Source: Gigantopelta aegis (Eukaryota > Mollusca > Gastropoda > Neomphalida > Peltospiridae). Taken from it: 64,000 nucleotides of DNA. The notes under the pieces were generated by a model that saw only the letters and a list, made by a program, of their open reading frames with translations, made no database searches and had not been told where the DNA came from. This document shows positions 57,901 through 64,000 of the stretch, in pieces. A program made the position numbers and the translations under genes. Numbering within the stretch: the stretch's first letter is position 1; each line of letters begins with the position of its first letter. Where the stretch lies: positions 917,049-981,048 of the forward strand of contig NC_054701.1 in NCBI RefSeq assembly GCF_016097555.1. Reading direction: 5' to 3'.

Positions 57901-58575
57901 CAATTAATACACGGTCACGATGTACACCAATCGATATATTGTCATAATGTACACCAGTGAATACTGTCACAAAGTACCACCAGTTAATAGTCACATAGTA
58001 CATTGTTAGTTAATACACTGTCACAAAGTACACCAGTTAATAGTTACAAAATACACCAGTTAATATACTGTCACAAATACACCTGTTGATATACTGTCAC
58101 AAAGTACACCAGTTAATATACTGTCACAAAGTACACCAGTTAATAAATCCTCACAAAGTACATCACTTAATACACTGTCACAAAGTATACCAGTTAATAC
58201 ATTGTCACAATGTACACCAGTTGATACTGTCACAATGTACACCAGTTAATACACTCACAAAGTATACCACTTAATACAGTGCACAAAGTACACCAGTTAA
58301 CACACTAGTTGACACACTGTCACAATGTACACCAGTTAATACACTCACAAAGTACACCACTTAATACAGTGCACAAAGTACACCAGTTAACACACTAGTT
58401 AACACACTGTCACAATGTACACCAGTTAATACACTCACAAAGTACACCACTTAATACAGTGCACAAAGTACACCAGTTAACACACTGTCACAAGGTACAC
58501 CAGTGAATACACTGTCACAAAGTACACCAGTTAACACACTGTCACAATGTACACCAGTTGATATATTGTCACAAT
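54995..58575. repeat. 27-bp tandem array, about 130 copies, adjoining the exon-A acceptor
   Basis: The unit is CACTGTCACAAAGTACACCA plus GTTAATA, with 20-30 bp length variants. Larger blocks are duplicated: about 57040-57610 recurs about 633 bp later, about 56200-56600 recurs about 420 bp later, and an about 90-bp block is repeated at 58260-58480. On the minus strand the copy next to exon A reads AACTGGTGTACTTTCAG|CTTG and the others AACTGGTGTACTTTGTGACAG. Confidence 0.95.
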
Positions 58576-58581
58576 ATATGT

Positions 58582-58691
58582 TGTTAGACTGGCCTTTAAT
58601 GCAGAACCCTAGGAACACCTGTGACGTAATACACATTAGTACTACATAGTATAGAGAGCGACAATATGTTGGCTGTATCTATATCGTAACA
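58582..58691 (-). repeat. 3' LTR (110 bp) of the Gypsy element
   Basis: Read on the minus strand it starts TGTTACGATATAGATACAGC and ends GGCCAGTCTAACA, giving TG..CA termini. It directly follows a polypurine tract. 110 bp is very short for an LTR. The matching 5' LTR is not found up to the right edge, so the boundary rests on the polypurine tract and TG/CA ends. Confidence 0.6.
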
Positions 58692-58705
58692 TCTCCCTTT
58701 CTTTC
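58692..58705 (-). other. Polypurine tract of the Gypsy element
   Basis: GAAAGAAAGGGAGA on the minus strand, immediately before the LTR start TGTTAC. It primes plus-strand DNA synthesis in LTR elements. Confidence 0.7.
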
Positions 58706-59098
58706 AATTTGTTTTGTTTTTCTAAGCAACTTTACAATAAAAGAAATTACAGGTTTTCTCCCCTTAACAGTCCAACAAGAAAAGAAAATAAAGTCTAGTC
58801 CATTCAATGTTCTGATAGTGCTTCACCTCACACTTGATAATATCAAACAAAATTACTATTATCCATGATTGTCAGATATTCCAATTACTAGTACCTAGTA
58901 ATAACCATAATGCTGATATGTAGGTCAAACTTTAAACAAACAAAAAATCAATTATTCTTCCTAGAGTCAATCTTGCAATGTTCCTTACAAAGTTCTTAAG
59001 AAAAGAAAACAAGAAGAAACAATTAAAAACAAGCCTGTGAACACAACTTGTTATGTATGTAACACAACTTGGTGTGAAAAGGTATTCACTTTGGGTAA

Positions 59099-60470
59099 TC
59101 AACCAACAACAAAATCATCATACTTCTTTGGCAGTCTGTGTTGTCTAGATTCTTTGGTATGTGTTGTTGTAGACAGTTCTCCTGTGTTTTGTGAATTCTT
59201 TAGACTTAGTGAATTACTGTCATTGTTTGAAATATCTGAATCTTTCACGATCATGTCTGATGTGTGATTTTTAACTGATTTCGAATTATCAGAATTTGTA
59301 TTACCAAATTCACTCGCTGGTCTTGGTGGAATATTATCCAGGTTGTTGGGCTGGTTAATTGTCTTTTCAACTGTTGTTCGTAAGTATTTTCTGTTTCGGC
59401 GATAAAACTGTCTGCCGACATCAACAATGTATGATCTTGATGAAACTTGGTCTACACATTTGCCGGGCCTCCATATTTTGTCACGGTCGTTTGGAAGAGG
59501 AGCCATACGAATTTGTTGACCAATTTGCAGTTCTGGGAGCTCCTTAGCATGTTTGTCATAATGAAGCTTTGCTTTCTGGCGTTTCAATTTGATGTTGTCA
59601 TACACATGTTCAATCACTTGCGGTTTAAGTAAAACTTCTGCAATCGGTAATGAGTGTTGTGTTCTTCGTGACATAAGTCTCTGCACTGGACTACTTGACA
59701 TGCCTTCAGTTGGGGTATTACGCCAATCCAGAATAGATTTCCAGAGATCATTACCACTTTTCTGTGATTTCTTTACCAGTTTCTTGGCAATTTTCACAGC
59801 CGATTCTGCTTTGCCATTAGACTGACTGTGGTACGGTGAAGATGTAACATGCTCAAATTCCCACTCGCGTGCAAACTCATTGAACTCCTTGCTAGCAAGT
59901 TGTGGTCCATTGTCTGTAACCACAATGTCCGGAATTCCATGTCTGCTGAAGTATACTTTGAGACAATCGATGATTGTTGTCGAAGTTGTATCTTTAAGAA
60001 TGTCAAGTTCCCAGAAGTCTGAGTAGTAGTCCACTGTTACTAGGTAGTCTTGTGAGTGCAGTGTGAAGATATCTATACCTAGTTTACTCCAGGGGTGATC
60101 AGGAACATTGTGTGTTAAGAGCGGTTCTTTTTGTTGCTATGATTCATACTCGTTGCATGTACTACATTGTCCAATGTAGTCTTTGATTTCATTGGCCATG
60201 TTTGGCCAGTACAGGGCATCTCTTGCTTTTCTTAGCGACGCTTCCACACCCTGATGGCTGGAATGAATTCTTGTCAAAAGCTCACTGCGAAGGAGTTTCG
60301 GAATTATAACACGGTTTCCTTTGAAAAGAATTCCATTCTGAATTGTAAGTTCATCCCTAAAGTTCCAGTATTCTCGTATCTGAACTGGTACTTCATTCTT
60401 TGTTTCAGGCCATCCAGACAGAACAACGGATTTCAGTGTTTGAAGAGCTACGTCGTGCTGTGTGTTTATT
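59099..60470 (-). pseudogene. Gypsy integrase region of pol
   Basis: From about 60290 the HHCC zinc-binding part can be read (HSSHQGVEASLRKARDALYW, then QCSTC), followed by a stop near 60140 and the catalytic core. The core shows VDYYSDFWELD, VVTDNGPQLASKEFNEFARE and NGKAESAVKIAK, giving the D, D and E of the DDE triad. The C-terminal part is basic (RRNRKYLRTTVEK) and ends with RLPKKYDDFVVG, typical of the end of Mag-like pol. It is separated from the RT frame by a TGA near 60471. Confidence 0.88.
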
Positions 60471-62344
60471 CATATCTGTTGCAGTCTGAACACGCTGACT
60501 TTTAAAGAATCTGTGAAGTTAATGCACTCGAGTTCTTCTCTGAACTTTTCTTCTTCAACACGGAAGATATGAGATGATGTAGTGCTAGTTTCCACTTTTT
60601 GAAAAGGAAGTGATGCGCGTGATAAAGCATCTGCAATGTAGAGTTGCGACCCCTTCTTGTACTCTACATGTAAGCTGTACTGCTGCAATCTCAGCAGCAT
60701 TCTCTGCAGTCGTGTTGGTGCTCCAAGTAACGGCTTCTTGAAAATGATTTCCAGTGGTTTATGGTCTGAATGCACTGTGACCAAGTCGCGACCAAATATG
60801 TATTGGTAGAATCGTTCGCATGCAAAAACTATTGCAAGGCATTCCTTCTCGATTTGAGCATACCTTTGTTCTGCCTGCGTTAGTTCTCGTGATACAAAGA
60901 CGACTGGTTGTCCATTTTGAAGCAAAACTGCTCCAAGGCCGACTTCACTGGCATCACACTGTATTGTGACCTCCTCTGCCAGATCATAATATTTTAGAAC
61001 AGGTTGCTTGGTAACAAGAGTTTTGATTTCTTGAAATGCTTTTTCCTCTTGTGATTGCCACGACCAGATTGTGTCTTTATTTGTCAGTTGTCTGAGAGGT
61101 TCACAAACTTCAGACAGATGCGGCAGGAATTTCGCCAGGTAAGTAACAAGACCAATAAACTGTTGAACAGCTTTGACATCTGTCGGTTTTGGCATATCCA
61201 AAATTGCTTGGACTTTGATTGGATCTGGGCGAATTCCCTCTGAGGTAAGTATATTTCCCATATACCTGACCTCTGTTTGACGCAGTTTCAGTTTCTCTTT
61301 ATTGAATTTTAATCCAACTTCACAAGCACGTTCAAGAAGTTTTCCCAGGTTTGCATCATGATCTTTGATAGCCTCATCCATGTTGTCGCCACAACCATAG
61401 ATTAAGATATCATCAATGATAACCTCTGTGCTTTGGAGTCCTTGTAATGCATCACGCTGTCTACGCTGAAACTCTTCAGGAGCAGACTTGATTCCAAATG
61501 GCATGCAGAGCCATCTGTAATGTCCAAATGGTGTCCAAAATGTTGTTAGGTAACTACTGGATTCATGAAGATTAATTTGCCAAAATCCATCTTTTGCATC
61601 TAACACTGTGAACACTTTAGCTTTTGTAATCCTTGGAAGGATATCTTCAATAGTGGTCATAGGATAGTGAGACCTCTTTATTGCAACATTCAAGTCCTTT
61701 GGGTCTATACAAATGCGCAGTTTACCCAAGGGTTTCTTAACAGCTACCATACTGCTGATCCAATCTGTGGGAGTGATTACTTTTGCTAGCACCCCTCGTT
61801 TGACTAAGCAGTCAATTTCTTTCCGAAGATCAGATTCTAAGGCTTTTGGTACTCTACATGGTTGATGTTGTACAAGTTTTACCGCAGGGTCAACTTCTAT
61901 GTGGTATTTCCCTGGTAAGCAACCTAATCCTTCGAACACATCACCAAATTTATCCATCAGCTGTTTGTGATTCAGCGAAGTTCCGTGGTCAGTCACACTG
62001 TTTACAGTGTTTAATGTCAACAGACCCATTTTTGTACAAGCATCAGCTGACAACAAAGTTACTTGGTCTACATCAACTACTAGGAATACAAAGTCATGCG
62101 ATTTGTTTCCATCTGTGCACTTAATTGTGCACTGTCCTTCCGACAGCATTCTTGTATCATCATAGAGCTTTATTCTTACATTGCTTTGCTCTAGCTTAGG
62201 ATTGCCATCTTGCACTATCCTGCAGTATTCATTTAAACTGATTACATTGCAAGTGGAGCCTGTGTCCAGCTGACATTTAACCTTGCGAGTACATTTTCCG
62301 ACAGTCATTTTCATATTCATTTCTGAATAAACTGAAAACAACAA
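60470..62344 (-). CDS. Gypsy pol: protease, reverse transcriptase, RNase H (open block)
   Basis: A 624-codon open block. The protease has CQLDTGSTCNVIS (about residue 25). The RT spans roughly residues 150-400 with KPLGKLRICIDPKDLN, VFTVLDAKDGFWQI, PFGIKSAPEEFQR and the catalytic IIDDILIYG (isoleucine in place of the usual tyrosine before x-DD). RNase H (about 440-570) has IQCDASEVGLGAVLLQNGQP and TVHSDHKPLEIIFKKP. The block is bounded upstream by the SINE and downstream by a TGA, so it is not translated as a full Gag-Pol here. The methionine at 62344 is only the first after the SINE. Confidence 0.88.
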   Translation of the reverse strand: MLFSVYSEMNMKMTVGKCTRKVKCQLDTGSTCNVISLNEYCRIVQDGNPKLEQSNVRIKLYDDTRMLSEGQCTIKCTDGNKSHDFVFLVVDVDQVTLLSADACTKMGLLTLNTVNSVTDHGTSLNHKQLMDKFGDVFEGLGCLPGKYHIEVDPAVKLVQHQPCRVPKALESDLRKEIDCLVKRGVLAKVITPTDWISSMVAVKKPLGKLRICIDPKDLNVAIKRSHYPMTTIEDILPRITKAKVFTVLDAKDGFWQINLHESSSYLTTFWTPFGHYRWLCMPFGIKSAPEEFQRRQRDALQGLQSTEVIIDDILIYGCGDNMDEAIKDHDANLGKLLERACEVGLKFNKEKLKLRQTEVRYMGNILTSEGIRPDPIKVQAILDMPKPTDVKAVQQFIGLVTYLAKFLPHLSEVCEPLRQLTNKDTIWSWQSQEEKAFQEIKTLVTKQPVLKYYDLAEEVTIQCDASEVGLGAVLLQNGQPVVFVSRELTQAEQRYAQIEKECLAIVFACERFYQYIFGRDLVTVHSDHKPLEIIFKKPLLGAPTRLQRMLLRLQQYSLHVEYKKGSQLYIADALSRASLPFQKVETSTTSSHIFRVEEEKFREELECINFTDSLKVSVFRLQQI

Positions 62345-62359
62345 TTCACTAGATTCAGA

Positions 62360-62741
62360 CCGGCCTCGGTGGCGTCGTGGTAGGCCATCGGTCTACAGGC
62401 TGGTAGGTACTGGGTTCGGATCCCAGTCGAGGCATGGGATTTTTAAACCAGATACCGACTCCAAACCCTGAGTGAGTGCACCGCAAGGCTCAATGGGTAG
62501 GTGTAAACCACTTGCACCGACCAGTGATCCATAACTGGTTCAACAAAGGCCATGGTTTGTGCTATCCTGCCTGTGGGAAGTGCAAATAAAAGATCCCTTG
62601 CTGCTAATCGGAAGAGTAGCCCATGTAGTGGCGACAGCAGGTTTCCTCTCAAAATCTGTGTGGTCCGTAACCATATGTCTGATGCCATATAACCGTAAAT
62701 AAAATGTGTTGAGTGCATCGTTAAATAAAACATTTCTTTCT
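62360..62741 (+). mobile_element. Full-length tRNA-derived SINE between gag and pol
   Basis: It is flanked by a perfect 15-bp target duplication TTCACTAGATTCAGA (62345-62359 and 62742-62756). It starts with the tRNA-like head CCGGCCTCGGTGGCGTCGTG and B-box-like GGTTCGGATCCC, and ends CGTTAAATAAAACATTTCTTTCTTTC. Its 3' third (GTGTGGTCCGTAACCATATG, AAATGTGTTGAGTGCATCG) differs from the SINEs at 12051 and 38992, marking a second subfamily that shares head and tail. Confidence 0.95.
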
Positions 62742-62756
62742 TTCACTAGATTCAGA

Positions 62757-63595
62757 GCACTCGGAACTACAGTCATCTTCTACTGCATGTATTCTCTTTG
62801 ACAGTTGTGTGCGGGACTGTCTGCAAACTGAATGAAAATGATTCTTCTTGTTGCATTTCGAACAAGTCTGACCATATGCAGGACATTTATTTTTATCTTT
62901 GACATGCGTTTTCCCACAGTATTTGCAAGATATTTTTTCTCTTTTGTCTCTCTCGGGCTTTGCTCCATATCGCAACTGAAAAGATATTTTGCTTCTATCT
63001 TTTCTACCCGATTCTTTTTTCTTTGCAGCATAGTTCACTGACTGAACTTCAGATTCCTTCAACTTTCTCAGCTGTTGAGAAGTTATTTCACTGGTTCTGC
63101 ACATGACTATCGCTCTCTTAAGAGTAAGTTCTGGCTCTCGCAGCATTCTAGACCTTGCACCTCCATCATTAGTACCTAAGACAATTCTATCCCTGATCAG
63201 TTCATCTCGAAGTATGTCATATGCACATGACTCAGTTAAACTTCACAGCGTAGAGACGTAAGTATCTATGCTTTCCGATGGTGCTTGATCAGTAGTGTTA
63301 AATATGTATCGTTCATATATAACGTTTGTTTTGGGCTCAAAATGTTTCTGAAGTGCTTTGAGGATTTCACTCTCTTTTTTTCTATCTTCTTCTAATATAG
63401 CTAGATGCTGATAAATCATGTAGCAGTCTTTTCCCATCACTCTTAAAAGTGTTGCTACCCTAATGTTCTGATTTTTTTTATCTAACTCGGTTGCTATTTT
63501 GTAATTGTTTCACTGTGAACTAAAAAACTTCCAGTTGCTTTTAAAATCACCTTTTATTACCATTGGCGCTGGAACGGGAATGCCTCCTGATGCCA
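62757..63595 (-). pseudogene. Gypsy gag with zinc knuckles
   Basis: The start MASGGIPVPAPMVIKGDFKS at 63595 leads into NWKFFSSQ and then a TGA where a tryptophan is usual. The frame then continues (NNYKIATELDKKNQN, LLRVMGKDCYMIYQHLAILE) to a second TGA after DTYVSTL near 63243. It continues again to two zinc knuckles, CKYCGKTHVKDKNKC and CSKCNKKNHFHSVC. Thus two premature stops break the capsid part. The C-terminus runs into the SINE. Confidence 0.82.
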
Positions 63596-64000
63596 TAATC
63601 AAGATTTGTTTTCTGTACCGTACAATTTTATTTATTTTTTTCGGACAGTATACCTTTTAACTGTTTCAAGTGTTTGTGCCTGCTTTCATCACAAACGAAA
63701 CATTTATTAGTGTCACTCGAATCGAAACGATGATTAAACTGTATAAATGTTTGTTGTTTTTTGTTTTGTTTTTGTTTTGTTTTTTATTTCACTATTCATG
63801 AGTCACATGAAGCTGTATTTGTGGACGTCACTTTTGCAATGTGATTTTCGCGGGGGTTTTTCCCCGTCATGAGCCGATGACATTTCACATGGATATTTAG
63901 GCAGTTTTAGACAGTACCAGGCTTTAAATCAGTGCAGATTGCTTTACGGTTACTTAACTGTCCTATGCATTCCATTTTTAACAGCGAAACCACTTCTGAC
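63596..64000. other. Leader of the Gypsy element or flank
   Basis: No copy of the 3' LTR start is visible here, so the 5' LTR is outside the window, replaced or deleted. A TTTTG-rich tract lies at 63745-63785. No gene seen. Confidence 0.4.

Larger units (their letters stand above)
58582..63595 (-). mobile_element. Ty3/Gypsy LTR retrotransposon, decayed, 5' LTR not seen
   Basis: Order on the minus strand: gag start near 63595, zinc knuckles, protease, reverse transcriptase, RNase H, integrase, polypurine tract, LTR. Motif style (CCHC pair, IIDDILIYG, SRHGIPDIVVTDNGPQ) fits the Mag-like or K02A2.6-like group common in invertebrates. Premature stops in gag and pol and a SINE at 62360-62741 show it is inactive. 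Confidence 0.88.

Noticed and set aside
54959..58274. Frames with CHKVHQLI or STPVNTLSQ repeats
   Set aside because: The 27-bp array read in different frames; not adjoining a coding exon in frame except at the acceptor boundary of exon A.
16890..58575. CRISPR array
   Set aside because: Tandem units are contiguous without unique spacers, and the sequence is clearly eukaryotic with introns and retrotransposons.
62360..62450. Functional tRNA gene (B-box-like GGTTCGGATCCC)
   Set aside because: The tRNA-like sequence is the head of a SINE with target duplications; no complete cloverleaf was recognised.

Overview
This is eukaryotic, intron-rich, repeat-saturated DNA. A DIRS1-type retrotransposon, a Gypsy retrotransposon with an extremely short LTR, tRNA-derived SINEs ending in a GTTAAATAAAACA-type tail, and TTAA-flanked MITEs together suggest a marine invertebrate, most likely a mollusc (inference; no species is assigned). 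Most apparent open reading frames are minisatellite translations or transposon debris.

The only host gene I can support lies on the minus strand. Nine exons (called A to I) can be assembled between 54991 and 17618. Their reading phases join without conflict at every junction (0-0, 0-0, 0-1, 1-0, 0-1, 1-1, 1-0, 0-1, 1-2), and a tiny tenth exon J at 16637-16622 is a possible terminal exon. The assembled part encodes about 880 residues of a low-complexity, charged protein. It has acidic DDxF/LF-like motifs near the start and a series of short tryptophan motifs (PAW, PSW, PQW, PEW followed by basic residues) towards the end. The 5' end of the gene is outside the window or not recognised. I cannot name the protein; the W motifs recall actin-regulator families of the CRACD/KIAA1671 type, as a hypothesis only.

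The introns are the striking part. Nearly all are built from private tandem arrays with units of 17 to 97 bp. In at least five introns (after exons C, E, F, H and I) the array starts inside the exon: every unit carries a copy of the last 10-25 exon bases plus the 5' splice site. The intron after F alone holds about 90 successive copies of a CAG|GTGAGATC donor. A further array abuts the 3' splice site of exon A.

Layout, left to right: 1-620, decayed I-clade non-LTR element cut by a SINE fragment; 621-16600, non-coding DNA with several minisatellites, a 1.3-kb TTAA-flanked MITE and a full-length SINE inside a 23-bp array; 16600-30000, exons J to E with their arrays; 30000-34500, intron with two inverted-repeat elements and a TG microsatellite; 34480-43596, exons D and C, with a 6.5-kb DIRS element inserted in the exon-C array and itself hit by a SINE; 43600-53700, a large intron with 42-bp and 74-bp arrays and a 200-N gap; 53724-54991, exons B and A; 54995-58575, a 27-bp array with higher-order structure; 58582-63595, a decayed Gypsy element on the minus strand with a SINE between gag and pol; 63596-64000, its leader or flank.
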